NCBI RefSeq assembly: GCF_017901175.1
Contig: NZ_CP072793.1
Coordinates: 682,001-746,000 of the forward strand
DNA: 64,000 nt
Direction of reading: 5' to 3'
From: Thiothrix unzii
GTDB taxonomy: Bacteria > Pseudomonadota > Gammaproteobacteria > Thiotrichales > Thiotrichaceae
Shown here: in pieces, positions 38,824 through 49,091 of the stretch
Layout of the letters: each line of letters opens with the position of its first letter
How positions within the stretch are numbered: the first letter of the stretch is position 1
Notes under the pieces: generated by a model
What the model saw: only the letters and a program-made list of their open reading frames with translations
The model's database searches: none
What the model was told of the DNA's origin: nothing
Made by a program: the position numbers and the translations under genes

Positions 38824-41667
38824 ATGAACAAAGGAGAAGCGCAGGCTATGGCCTGGAATGCTGATACACAACTCGATGGGAATAGCGTTTTGTATTTGGA
38901 GGAAATGTATGAACGCTATTTACAAGACCCAACGTCTGTTCCCGCAACATGGCAGCACTACTTTGATAGTCTGCCAGCCATTAACGGCGAAGAGCGCGAT
39001 ACGCGCCACTCTGTCGTCAAAGATTACTTCCGTGCTTATGCGGCAAAGCCCCAAGCTTACGCGGTTGCGGCGGATGCTGATGCGAGTCATTTTGAGCATG
39101 AACGCAAGCAGGTCAAGGTCTTGCAGCTTATCAATGCTTACCGCGTTCAAGGTCATTTTCACGCGAAAACCAATCCGTTAGATGAAAATGCTCCCGCCTT
39201 CGTCAAGGAATTGACGTTGGAGCACCACAGTTTAAGTGCTAGTGATTTAGACACTAAATTCAATACTGGCTCGTTGTTTGCCCCGGATCAAATGACATTG
39301 CGCGAAATCGTGGCGCAGTTGGAGCAAACCTACTGTGGTTCTTTGGGCGTGCAATACATGCACACCACCAGCACTGAACAAAAACGCTGGATTCAACAGC
39401 GTTTAGAAACCATTCGTTCAAAGCCTAGCTATAGCGTCGAAGAAAAGTTAGAAATCCTCGGTCGCTTAACTGCGGCAGAAGGTTTGGAACGTTATTTGCA
39501 TACCAATTACGTTGGGCAAAAGCGTTTCTCACTCGAAGGGGGCGAAAGCTTAATTCCGATGTTGAATACGCTGATTCAACATGCCGGGACGCTGGGTACG
39601 CAGGAAATGGTTATCGGCATGGCGCACCGTGGGCGGCTGAATGTGCTGGTGAATGTTTTGGGTAAATCCCCCGCACTGCTGTTTGGTGAATTTGAAGGTA
39701 AATACGCGATTACCGGCGACCGTACCGGCGATGTGAAATATCACATGGGCTTCGCGTCCGACCTGATGACTCCGGGTGGCCCGGTGCATGTGGCGATGGC
39801 ATTTAACCCTTCGCATCTGGAAATCGTCGGTCCGGTGGTGGAAGGTGCGGTGCGTGCGCGTCAAGACCGTTGGGATGAAGGTTCAGGCAATAAAATTGTA
39901 CCGATTGTATTACACGGTGATGCGGCGTTTGCAGGTCAAGGCGTTAACATGGAAATGCTGCAAATGGCAGATACCCGTGGTTATCGCACTTACGGTACGA
40001 TCCACATTGTTATTAATAACCAAGTGGGCTTTACCACCAGCGTGGCAGCGGACGCGCGTTCGACATTCTACTGTACTGACCTTGCTAAAATGGTGGATTC
40101 GCCAGTATTCCATGTGAATGGCGATGACCCGGAAGCGGTGGTTTTGATCACGAAAATTGCGATGGATTACCGTAATACCTTTAAGAAGGATGTGGTCATT
40201 GACTTGGTTTGCTACCGTCGTCACGGGCATAACGAAGCCGATGAGCCTTCCGCGACGCAGCCGGTGATGTACCGTAAAATCCGTGCAATGGCGACAACTC
40301 GTGAGCGTTACGCCCAGCAATTAGCCGCTGAAGGTGTGCTTACTCTCGAACAAGCGCAGGAACGGGTGCAGCAGTGCCGTCAACAATTGGGTGCAGGTGC
40401 GCCAACTGTGCCGCATTTGCTGGAAAAAGGGCAGGTTGAACATCAATACCCGGTTAACTGGAAGCGTTTTGTTAACGGTAAATGGGATATGCCAGTCGAC
40501 ACCACCATTGATGCCGAAACAGTGAAGTACTTAGGTGAAAAACTGACAGTGCATCCGGCTGATTTCAAGCTGAATTCACGGGTGGCACGTATTGTTGCTG
40601 ACCGCAAGAAAATGGCAGCCGGTGAGCAAGCAATGGACTGGGGTTTCTGTGAAAACCTTGCCTACGCGACATTGCTGGATGAAGGTTATCCGATTCGCTT
40701 GTCCGGTGAAGATTGCGGGCGCGGCACGTTTTTCCACCGCCATGCGGTATTTCATGAGCAAGAAACCGGCGAGCGTTTTGTGCCGTTGGAGCACTTGTCC
40801 GAAGCACAACTACCGTTTGTGGTGATTGACTCGCTGCTTTCAGAAGAAGCGGTATTGGCGTTTGAATACGGTTATGCCACCACTGAGGCAAACACTTTAA
40901 CGATTTGGGAAGCGCAATTCGGTGACTTCGCCAACTGTGCGCAAGTGGTTATTGACCAGTTCATCAGTTCCGGCGAGCAAAAGTGGGATCGTTTGTGCGG
41001 TCTGGTTATGTTGTTACCCCATGGCTTTGAAGGTCAGGGGCCAGAGCACTCTTCCGCACGTTTAGAGCGTTATTTGCAACTGTGCGCTCAGGATAATATG
41101 CAAGTGTGCGTGCCAAGTACGCCAGCGCAGGCTTTCCACATGCTGCGTCGCCAGATGTTGCGTGATTGCCGTCTGCCCTTGATTGTGATGACACCAAAAA
41201 GCTTGCTGCGTCATCCGTTGGCAGTGAATACCATTGAAGATTTGACGGAGCGCGGTTTCCAGAACGTTATTGATGAAGTGGATGCCGCTGATCCGTTACA
41301 AGTTACCCGTTTGGTGATGTGTAGCGGCAAAGTCTATTACGATCTGCTAGAAAAACGTCGTGCAGAAAATTTGAGTCATGTGGCACTGGTGCGGATTGAA
41401 CAGCTTTACCCATTCCCTGATAAAGACATGAATGAGTTGGTTGATCGTTACCCCAATGTTGAAATTAATGTGTGGTGTCAGGAAGAGCCGCTCAATCAAG
41501 GTGCGTGGCTGAGTATTCAACCGTCCCTGCGGGGTGTGTTGGGTGGCGCGGCACGTTTAGACGTTGCGAGTCGTCCGGCTTCGGCTTCTCCGGCGGTGGG
41601 TAGTGCGAAGGTTCATGCCAAACAGCAACACGCCTTGGTGTGTGCGGCACTGGGTATCTCTGAGTAA
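38824..41667 (+). CDS. sucA: 2-oxoglutarate dehydrogenase E1 component
   Basis: 947-residue thiamine-diphosphate enzyme decarboxylating 2-oxoglutarate and transferring succinyl to the E2 lipoyl arm. N-terminal E2-binding region LYLEEMYERYLQDPTSVPATWQHYFD; GMAHRGRLNVLVNVLGKSP; TPD-binding GDAAFAGQGVNMEMLQM, followed by HIVINNQVGFTT; RRHGHNEADEPSATQP; transketolase-like C-half with SGEDCGRGTFFHRHAV and EGQGPEHSSARLERYLQ. Met-9 (38848), preceded by AAAGGAG, is an alternative start. Confidence 0.98.
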   Translation: MNKGEAQAMAWNADTQLDGNSVLYLEEMYERYLQDPTSVPATWQHYFDSLPAINGEERDTRHSVVKDYFRAYAAKPQAYAVAADADASHFEHERKQVKVLQLINAYRVQGHFHAKTNPLDENAPAFVKELTLEHHSLSASDLDTKFNTGSLFAPDQMTLREIVAQLEQTYCGSLGVQYMHTTSTEQKRWIQQRLETIRSKPSYSVEEKLEILGRLTAAEGLERYLHTNYVGQKRFSLEGGESLIPMLNTLIQHAGTLGTQEMVIGMAHRGRLNVLVNVLGKSPALLFGEFEGKYAITGDRTGDVKYHMGFASDLMTPGGPVHVAMAFNPSHLEIVGPVVEGAVRARQDRWDEGSGNKIVPIVLHGDAAFAGQGVNMEMLQMADTRGYRTYGTIHIVINNQVGFTTSVAADARSTFYCTDLAKMVDSPVFHVNGDDPEAVVLITKIAMDYRNTFKKDVVIDLVCYRRHGHNEADEPSATQPVMYRKIRAMATTRERYAQQLAAEGVLTLEQAQERVQQCRQQLGAGAPTVPHLLEKGQVEHQYPVNWKRFVNGKWDMPVDTTIDAETVKYLGEKLTVHPADFKLNSRVARIVADRKKMAAGEQAMDWGFCENLAYATLLDEGYPIRLSGEDCGRGTFFHRHAVFHEQETGERFVPLEHLSEAQLPFVVIDSLLSEEAVLAFEYGYATTEANTLTIWEAQFGDFANCAQVVIDQFISSGEQKWDRLCGLVMLLPHGFEGQGPEHSSARLERYLQLCAQDNMQVCVPSTPAQAFHMLRRQMLRDCRLPLIVMTPKSLLRHPLAVNTIEDLTERGFQNVIDEVDAADPLQVTRLVMCSGKVYYDLLEKRRAENLSHVALVRIEQLYPFPDKDMNELVDRYPNVEINVWCQEEPLNQGAWLSIQPSLRGVLGGAARLDVASRPASASPAVGSAKVHAKQQHALVCAALGISE

Positions 41668-41690
41668 ACAAAACAGGTAAACAAGACGCT

Positions 41691-42674
41691 ATGCCATTAT
41701 TAACGCATTATCACCAAGCAGTTGCTGCGGGGAGTATTACCAAAGACCCTGCACAGCTTGAAGCGATAAGTGTTCTGCAACAAGTGTGGGATGAGTTGTT
41801 AACGGCTCGCCCCATGCTGCAAGCGCAAAAAACCGGCTTGCGGCGTTTATTTGGTGGCAAGCGTCCTGTTCATGTGGAGCCAGCACGCGGCGTTTATCTG
41901 TGGGGCGGAGTTGGGCGTGGTAAAACGTGGGTAATGGACACGTTTTATGCGCGAATTCCCCTCGTGGAAAAACGCCGTATGCACTATCACCATTTCATGT
42001 TTTTTATTCATGAAGAGCTGAAAAAATTGTCGATGCACCGCAACCCGTTGGAAGCGGTAGCGGCAGAAATGGCGCGTGATACACGCTTGCTGTGCATTGA
42101 CGAATTTCATGTCATGGACATCGTGGATGCCATGTTATTGCACGGTTTGTTGGATGCGATGTTTAAGCAGGGCATTACCTTGGTGACAACCTCGAACCGC
42201 GTACCGGACGATTTGTATTTGAACGGCTTACAACGCGAACGTTTTCTACCTGCCATTGCTTTGTTGAAAAAGCATACTCACGTGGTAGAGTTGGATAATC
42301 GTGTTGATTACCGAATGCTCAAAACCATTACCAGCGATAGCTTTTTAGCGGATGACGATGCGATTTTGGTCGAACACGAATTGGATAAGTGTTTTGCTGA
42401 ATTAGCAGAAGGGCGGGTTCATAGTGGGCAAGATATTAAGGTGCAAGGGCGCGTTTTGCCAACGCATCGTTTTGCCGACAATATCGTGTGGTTTGATTTT
42501 CAGACTTTGTGTGAAACGCCGCGCTCTACCCGCGATTACATCGAGTTGGCTGAGCGTTTTGACTACATTATTTTGTCAGGGTTACACGTATTGGGTGAAG
42601 AGCACGAAGCCGCTGCCCGGCGTTTCCTGAATCTGATTGATGAACTGATGTTACGCAGCCCTAAGCACCTGTAG
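41691..42674 (+). pseudogene. zapE: zapE 5' part (AFG1-like ATPase), interrupted by IS
   Basis: N-terminal 318 codons (41691-42644) of the cell-division ATPase ZapE, then nine codons read from the insertion element to a stop at 42674. Walker A is GVYLWGGVGRGKTWVMD and Walker B LLCIDEFHVMDI, with TTSNRVPDDLY as sensor 1. The last native residues are NLIDE. Joining 42644 to 43760, leaving one copy of TGATGAA, restores NLIDELYDRQVQF and a 371-residue protein, close to E. coli ZapE (375). The AAA core is intact, so residual activity of the truncated product cannot be excluded. Confidence 0.93.
42638..42644. repeat. Left target-site duplication TGATGAA
   Basis: 7-bp TGATGAA directly left of the IS, duplicated at 43753-43759. 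Removing the IS plus one copy restores the zapE frame. Confidence 0.93.
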
Positions 42675-43752
42675 CTCATCAAAAGCGCCCCGAATTGCCT
42701 TGGCGTAGAGCTTTGAACGCAAGGCAAAGTGGTTAAGATGCTTGCTGATGGTCAAACACTCCATTTTGAAGACGGCGACGATGGAGGCGAATAAGTGATT
42801 CGCTTGTGTTTTAGCGGTGTGGGCAGGGGATTTCGCAAAGGCAGCATTGGATTTGAGCGATTTATGGAAGACCTCGACTTTCCACCGTTTTTGGTAGGTT
42901 GTCGTGATTTCGTCCCACTCTGCTGCCAAGCGGCTACAGACCAGATACAAAATGCCGCTGCTGCCGTCTTTGTTCGTAAAGACTTGCCGGGCGAGCTTGA
43001 CGGGGAAGGTTAGCCCCTTCAACCAGCCCTTGATGGCTTTTTGTTCTGTCCATACCAATTGGTCGAGTCGTGTGTAACGTTTTGCCTTGCTGTCTACTTC
43101 GCTCAATGCCACTAATCGGTTACTTTTCAATGCCATAATGAAGTCCTTTTGCCGTTTCTCCTTGATGTGTTCCATATTCTCGGCGGAGGCGAACCAAATG
43201 TCGCTCAACACCCATGAAAATGTCAGTTGGTTTTGAATGCAGGTGTCAATCATGGAGCGCATTTGCTCATTTTTGGTGACATCGCTGCACCGCTTTTCTT
43301 GGCGTGTATTGATGTCACAGAAACGGAACGGTTTCCGTATCAGTTCAAATGCAACAGGAATGGATGCACCATTGCTATGATATAGACAGTTTAACAAGTT
43401 GATTCCCTTGATATTACGCCCTTTGCAGTGGTCGTAATGCCAACAAATTAGATCGTTTTCGTCCATGTAGGGCTTTTCTTGCACCGTATCGTCGATGATC
43501 AGGATGCCATCGGCTGATTCGACCTCCCTGACGGTCTTTTTTACCTGTTTCCACAGGTCTTTCGAGGTGTACTCATCTCCCGAAAGAAAACGACTGATCG
43601 CATCGTGGCTAATTTCGCCGTCCAATAATTGGGATAAACCCGTTGCTGTGGCGTAGCCAAAGGTCACGGTCAGGTAGTCGGTGTAGAGGTCAAGACGTGT
43701 TTGATTCATACCTGAAATATAGTCGAGGAGAGGTCGGACTGCGTAACATCAG
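42645..43752 (-). mobile_element. IS4-type insertion sequence, 1108 bp, in zapE
   Basis: Complete element with terminal inverted repeats CTGATGTTACGCAG (14 bp perfect; 42645-42658 and the complement at 43739-43752, with further partial matches inward), a single transposase gene on the minus strand, and a 7-bp duplication TGATGAA on both sides. Boundaries are confirmed by in-frame restoration of zapE. Intact ends, an intact transposase and perfect duplication indicate recent insertion. Confidence 0.95.
42651..43709 (-). CDS. IS4-superfamily DDE transposase
   Basis: 352-residue transposase. DDE elements: first Asp in GILIIDDTVQEKPY, second in WVLSDIWFASAENM, and the Glu in YQKRWKVEVFHKSLK, which matches the Y-(2)-R-(3)-E-(6)-K signature of IS4-type enzymes exactly. 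N-terminal LSQLLDGEISHDAISRFLSGDEYTSKDLW looks like the DNA-binding part. It occupies nearly the whole element and its stop lies inside the left inverted repeat. The finer IS family would need ISfinder. Confidence 0.92.
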   Translation of the reverse strand: MNQTRLDLYTDYLTVTFGYATATGLSQLLDGEISHDAISRFLSGDEYTSKDLWKQVKKTVREVESADGILIIDDTVQEKPYMDENDLICWHYDHCKGRNIKGINLLNCLYHSNGASIPVAFELIRKPFRFCDINTRQEKRCSDVTKNEQMRSMIDTCIQNQLTFSWVLSDIWFASAENMEHIKEKRQKDFIMALKSNRLVALSEVDSKAKRYTRLDQLVWTEQKAIKGWLKGLTFPVKLARQVFTNKDGSSGILYLVCSRLAAEWDEITTTYQKRWKVEVFHKSLKSNAAFAKSPAHTAKTQANHLFASIVAVFKMECLTISKHLNHFALRSKLYAKAIRGAFDELQVLRAA

Positions 43753-43759
43753 TGATGAA
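43753..43759. repeat. Right target-site duplication TGATGAA
   Basis: Second copy of the 7-bp duplication flanking the IS; followed directly by the zapE remainder. Confidence 0.93.
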
Positions 43760-43921
43760 TTGTATGATCGTCAAGTTCAGTTTATTTTTTCAACAACGTT
43801 GGCCTTAGAGCATTTGTATCAAGGGCAAAAGCTCAAATTTGAATTCCAACGTGCGATGAGTCGCTTAAACGAAATGCAAAGCGACGAATACCAGCAAGTG
43901 AAATTGGCAGACGCAGGCTGA
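43760..43921 (+). pseudogene. zapE: zapE 3' remnant
   Basis: The last 53 codons of zapE: LYDRQVQFIFSTTLALEHLYQGQKLKFEFQRAMSRLNEMQSDEYQQ, including the conserved F-x-F-x-R-x-x-S-R-L-x-E-M-Q-S element of AFG1-like ATPases. It has no start of its own and is cut off from the ATPase core by the IS. Confidence 0.92.
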
Positions 43922-43933
43922 AAAGCGTCATGT

Positions 43934-43941
43934 TGTCGACA
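43934..43941. promoter_or_regulatory. TGTCGACA upstream operator-like site of sucB
   Basis: Perfect TGTCGACA in context GTTGTCGACAATG, 53 bp centre-to-centre upstream of the site overlapping the sucB -10 box. The same spacing occurs at the gntR promoter. Confidence 0.62.
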
Positions 43942-43958
43942 ATGTTGGGTATATTTTC

Positions 43959-43987
43959 TTTAACTTTTCCGTTTTATGGCATATAAT
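43959..43987 (+). promoter_or_regulatory. Candidate promoter of sucB-lpd
   Basis: TTTAAC (43959-43964), 17-bp spacer, consensus TATAAT (43982-43987). It lies downstream of the disrupted zapE, so sucB-lpd need not depend on transcription through the IS. Confidence 0.68.
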
Positions 43988-43994
43988 GTCGACA
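43987..43994. promoter_or_regulatory. TGTCGACA operator-like site abutting sucB -10 box
   Basis: Perfect TGTCGACA beginning on the last T of TATAAT, in context AATGTCGACAAT. Strong candidate repressor site. Confidence 0.66.
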
Positions 43995-44067
43995 ATCTAA
44001 GGTTAAAGCGCAATCTCATGCGTCTTTGTGCATATCCTTGTATGCTTGTGGGACGCTGGAAACATAC

Positions 44068-44124
44068 GTTATCGCAGTTCGGAAGATAACTGCAAACCAC
44101 CAAAATACCGCACAATGGTATTTT
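44068..44124 (+). other. sucB leader with possible RNA hairpins
   Basis: The roughly 155-nt sucB leader contains AAAATACC/GGTATTTT (44102-44124, 7-nt loop) and two overlapping, mutually exclusive 6-bp pairings: GTTATC (44068-44073) with GATAAC (44085-44090), or GCAGTT (44074-44079) with AACTGC (44088-44093). No known riboswitch was recognised. Confidence 0.3.
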
Positions 44125-44153
44125 AAATAAATACAAACGAGGATGTGTAAAAA

Positions 44154-45371
44154 ATGAGTAGTGAGATTCTGACCCCCGTATTACCGGAGTCTGTTGCCGA
44201 CGCTACCGTAGTCGCTTGGAGCAAAAAAGTTGGCGACGCGGTGAAGCAAGACGAAGTGTTGGTTGAAATCGAAACTGATAAAGTCGTTTTGGAAGTGCCT
44301 GCGCCGATGGATGGCGTATTGACTGAAATCGTTCAAGAGGCTGGTGCTACCGTTATCAGTAGCCAATTATTAGGCCGCTTGTTGGCTGGTGCTGTCGCGG
44401 CTGCTCCTAAAGTTGAAGCTGCTCCTGCCGCCGTCGTTGAGTCTGCCGCTAGCACTGAACCACAAACCGCTCCCGCTGCCCGCAAACTGATGGCAGAAAA
44501 CGACCTCTCTGCTGCTGATGTCGAAGGTTCCGGCAAACAAGGCCGTATCCTCAAAGAAGACGTGCAAGCCGCTGTTGCCGCGAAACCTGCTGCCGCGCCA
44601 GCTCCTGTTGCTGCTCCAGCACCCGTCGCCGCCGCACCTGCACCAACTGTTGCCGTTTCTGCTTCAGGTGCTCGCATGGAACAGCGCGTCCCAATGACCC
44701 GTCTTCGCGCCCGCATCGCCGAACGTCTGATGTACGCCAAGCAATCCACCGCGATGCTCACTACCTTCAACGAAATCGACATGAAGCCGTTGATGGATAT
44801 GCGTAACGAATACAAAGACGCATTCGAGAAAAAACACAAAGCGAAACTGGGCTTTATGTCCCTGTTCGTGAAAGCAGCCGCTGTCGCGCTGCAACGTTTT
44901 CCTGAAGTCAATGCCTCGATTGATGGCAATGACATTGTTTACCACGGCTTCTGCGATATTGGGATTGCCGTGTCATCTGATCGCGGACTGGTCGTGCCTA
45001 TCCTGCGCAATACCGAAAACATGGGTCTGGCTGACATCGAATCCGGCATTGCTGGTTACGCTGCTAAAGCCCGTGAAGGTAAGCTGGATATGAACGATCT
45101 GTCTGGTGGTACGTTCACTATAACCAACGGGGGCGTTTTTGGGTCGTTGCTATCAACCCCAATTCTCAACCCTCCTCAAAGCGCGATCCTGGGGATGCAC
45201 TCGATCCAGAAGCGCCCTGTCGTTGTCAATGATCAGATTGTTATTCGCCCGATGATGTATGTGGCTCTGTCTTATGACCACCGCATTGTCGACGGTCAAG
45301 GTGCTGTTACCTTCCTCAAAACTATCAAGGAATTGGTTGAAAACCCAGTTCGCTTGGTGTTGGATGTGTGA
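44154..45371 (+). CDS. sucB: Dihydrolipoyl succinyltransferase (E2 of 2-oxoglutarate dehydrogenase)
   Basis: 405-residue core of the 2-oxoglutarate dehydrogenase complex. One lipoyl domain with the lipoylated Lys43 in [12 protein letters not shown], an Ala/Pro linker, a peripheral-subunit-binding domain ([32 protein letters not shown]), a second Ala/Pro linker and the catalytic domain, with His/Asp in [15 protein letters not shown]. Single lipoyl domain and SucB-type termini distinguish it from AceF. It has its own promoter and operators and is followed by lpd. Confidence 0.97.
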   Translation: MSSEILTPVLPESVADATVVAWSKKVGDAVKQDEVLVEIETDKVVLEVPAPMDGVLTEIVQEAGATVISSQLLGRLLAGAVAAAPKVEAAPAAVVESAASTEPQTAPAARKLMAENDLSAADVEGSGKQGRILKEDVQAAVAAKPAAAPAPVAAPAPVAAAPAPTVAVSASGARMEQRVPMTRLRARIAERLMYAKQSTAMLTTFNEIDMKPLMDMRNEYKDAFEKKHKAKLGFMSLFVKAAAVALQRFPEVNASIDGNDIVYHGFCDIGIAVSSDRGLVVPILRNTENMGLADIESGIAGYAAKAREGKLDMNDLSGGTFTITNGGVFGSLLSTPILNPPQSAILGMHSIQKRPVVVNDQIVIRPMMYVALSYDHRIVDGQGAVTFLKTIKELVENPVRLVLDV

Positions 45372-45376
45372 GGTAA

Positions 45377-46819
<1,443 letters not shown>

Positions 46820-46826
46820 TATGGTG

Positions 46827-46932
46827 TACCCCTCACCCCAACCCCTCTCCCTCAAGGGGAGAGGGGCTAAGACAAATACTCTCTTGCTCCCCCTCGCCCC
46901 TTGAGGGAGAGGGGGCTGGGGGGTGAGGGGTA
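46827..46932. repeat. C/G-rich imperfect inverted repeat (family copy A)
   Basis: A 106-bp element whose ends TACCCCTCACCCC and GGGGTGAGGGGTA pair, and whose inner CTCTCCCTCAAGGGG and CCCCTTGAGGGAGAG segments also pair. A related shorter copy lies at 53032-53078 after acnB. It fills most of the lpd-sucC gap. It resembles dispersed intergenic palindromes common in bacterial genomes. Confidence 0.85.
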
Positions 46933-46934
46933 AC

Positions 46935-46968
46935 ACGCCACGGTCTGCTGCACGCAGATACGTGGCGT
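46935..46968. other. Hairpin in lpd-sucC intergenic region
   Basis: ACGCCACG (46935-46942) pairs with CGTGGCGT (46961-46968), with inner TCTGC/GCAGA pairing. Only three T residues follow, so an intrinsic terminator is uncertain. A smaller CCGCG-TTTT-CGCGG hairpin lies at 46984-46997 just before sucC. Confidence 0.45.
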
Positions 46969-47021
46969 TTGTACGATTATAACCCGCGTTTTCGCGGTGA
47001 ACTACCAAAGGAAAACTGAGG

Positions 47022-48191
47022 ATGAATTTACACGAATATCAGGCCAAAGCGGTTTTTAGCCAATACGGTATGCCTGTACCCACTGGCAAAATCGCCTCCA
47101 CAGCGGCGGAAGCCGAAGCAGCAGCGGCTTCTTTAAGCACGGCGACAGTGGTAGTCAAGGCGCAAGTCCACGCGGGTGGACGTGGTAAAGCCGGTGGCGT
47201 GAAACTGGTTAAGACCCCGGCTGATGCAGCCACCTTCGCTGCCAGCTTGCTGGGTACAAACCTGGTCACTTACCAGACCGACAAACACGGTCAGCCGGTG
47301 AACACCATTCTGGTGGAAGAAACCTGCAATATTGCCCGCGAATTGTACCTTGGCGCAGTGCTGGATCGTTCTAGCCGCCGCATCGTGATCATGGCTTCTA
47401 CCGAAGGCGGTATGGAAATCGAGAAGGTTGCGCACGAAACCCCGGAAAAAATCCTCAAAGTGCAGGTTGATCCGCTGGTTGGCGTGATGCCGTACCAAGG
47501 TCGTGAACTCGCGTTTGGCTTAGGCTTGCAGGGTGCACAGATTGGGCAATTCACCAAGTTGCTGATCAGCTTGGGCAAAATGTTCAAGGAAAAAGACCTG
47601 TCTCTGGTCGAAATCAACCCGCTGGTAGTCACGGCTGAAGGCAACTTGTTGTGTCTCGATGGCAAAGTGAATGTGGACAGCAATGCGCTCTACCGCCAGC
47701 CTGAACTGGTAGCGATGCGTGACAAATCCCAGGAAGATGCGCGTGAACTGGAAGCGGACGAGTGGGAACTGAACTACGTCGCTCTCGAAGGCAATATCGG
47801 TTGCATGGTCAACGGCGCAGGCTTGGCAATGGCGACGATGGACATTATCAAACTGTCCGGCGGTCAACCCGCTAACTTCCTCGACGTAGGCGGTACAGCG
47901 ACTGCCGAGCGTGTGGCGGCGGCGTTCAAAATCATCCTCTCCGATAGCAACGTCAAAGGCATTCTGGTCAATATCTTCGGTGGTATCGTGCGTTGCGATC
48001 TGATTGCAGAAGGCATTATCAAAGCGGTGCAAGAAGTGAACGTAGGAGTCCCCGTTGTGGTGCGTCTGGAAGGCAATAACGCCGAAAAAGGGCTGGAATT
48101 GCTGGATAAAAGTGGTTTGGCGGTAATTACTGCCAGTGATTTGGGCGATGCTGCCCTGAAAATCGTTGCTGCCGTAGGAGATGCCGCATGA
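47022..48191 (+). CDS. sucC: Succinyl-CoA synthetase beta subunit (ADP-forming)
   Basis: 389-residue ATP-grasp subunit making ATP from ADP with succinyl-CoA hydrolysis energy. Start [40 protein letters not shown] (nucleotide-binding region); [24 protein letters not shown] (metal site); [27 protein letters not shown] and [17 protein letters not shown]. Full length; TGA overlaps sucD ATG. Confidence 0.98.
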   Translation: MNLHEYQAKAVFSQYGMPVPTGKIASTAAEAEAAAASLSTATVVVKAQVHAGGRGKAGGVKLVKTPADAATFAASLLGTNLVTYQTDKHGQPVNTILVEETCNIARELYLGAVLDRSSRRIVIMASTEGGMEIEKVAHETPEKILKVQVDPLVGVMPYQGRELAFGLGLQGAQIGQFTKLLISLGKMFKEKDLSLVEINPLVVTAEGNLLCLDGKVNVDSNALYRQPELVAMRDKSQEDARELEADEWELNYVALEGNIGCMVNGAGLAMATMDIIKLSGGQPANFLDVGGTATAERVAAAFKIILSDSNVKGILVNIFGGIVRCDLIAEGIIKAVQEVNVGVPVVVRLEGNNAEKGLELLDKSGLAVITASDLGDAALKIVAAVGDAA

Positions 48192-49063
48192 GCGTATTAA
48201 TCAACAAAGACACCAAAGTCATCTGCCAAGGTTTCACCGGCAAGCAAGGAACTTTCCACTCTGAGCAAGCGATTGCTTACGGCACTAACATGGTCGGCGG
48301 GATTACGCCGGGTAAAGGCGGTACGACGCATTTAGGTTTGCCCGTGTTCAATACCGTGCGCGAAGCGGTGGAAGCGACCGGCGCGGATGCCAGCGTGATC
48401 TACGTTCCGGCAGCATTCTGCAAAGATTCGATTATTGAAGCGGCCTACGCGGGTATCAAGCTGATCGTGTGCATTACCGAAGGCATTCCGGCACTCGATA
48501 TGCTGGATGCGAAAGTGGTGGTGGATAGCCTTGGCGTGCGTCTGATTGGCCCCAACTGCCCCGGTATCATTACACCGGGCGAATGCAAAATCGGCATTAT
48601 GCCGGGTCACATCCATAAACCGGGCAGCGTGGGTATCGTGTCACGTTCTGGCACGCTGACTTACGAAGCGGTCAAGCAAACCAACGAATGGGGTCAAAGC
48701 ACCTGTATCGGTATTGGTGGCGACCCAATTCCGGGCACAAGCTTCATTGATGCGCTGACCTTGTTCCAGGCCGACCCCCAAACCGAAGTCATTTTAATGT
48801 GTGGCGAAATCGGCGGTTCAGCGGAAGAAGAAGCGGCAGAATTCATTAAAGCCAATGTAACCAAGCCAGTGGTTTCCTACATTGCAGGCGTTACTGCACC
48901 CAAGGGTAAGCGCATGGGTCATGCTGGTGCGATTATTGCAGGCGGGAAGGGTACGGCGCAGGAAAAGTATGCTGCACTGCAACAGGCGGGCGTGTATACT
49001 GTTCAGTCTCCGGCTGAACTAGGGAAGGGTGTCGCTGCTGCGTTCGCAGCCCTGCAAGGATAA
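48188..49063 (+). CDS. sucD: Succinyl-CoA synthetase alpha subunit
   Basis: 291-residue subunit carrying the phosphohistidine. CoA-binding [47 protein letters not shown]; and the active His245 in [20 protein letters not shown]. Overlaps sucC by 4 bp, so the 1:1 subunits are translationally coupled. Confidence 0.98.
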   Translation: MSVLINKDTKVICQGFTGKQGTFHSEQAIAYGTNMVGGITPGKGGTTHLGLPVFNTVREAVEATGADASVIYVPAAFCKDSIIEAAYAGIKLIVCITEGIPALDMLDAKVVVDSLGVRLIGPNCPGIITPGECKIGIMPGHIHKPGSVGIVSRSGTLTYEAVKQTNEWGQSTCIGIGGDPIPGTSFIDALTLFQADPQTEVILMCGEIGGSAEEEAAEFIKANVTKPVVSYIAGVTAPKGKRMGHAGAIIAGGKGTAQEKYAALQQAGVYTVQSPAELGKGVAAAFAALQG

Positions 49064-49091
49064 ATTTTCGTTAATTTTTTGGAGTGCCTGC

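Noticed and set aside
46935-46968. Hairpin after lpd as a confident terminator
   Set aside because: The stem is good but only three T residues follow, so it was kept as an unspecific hairpin.
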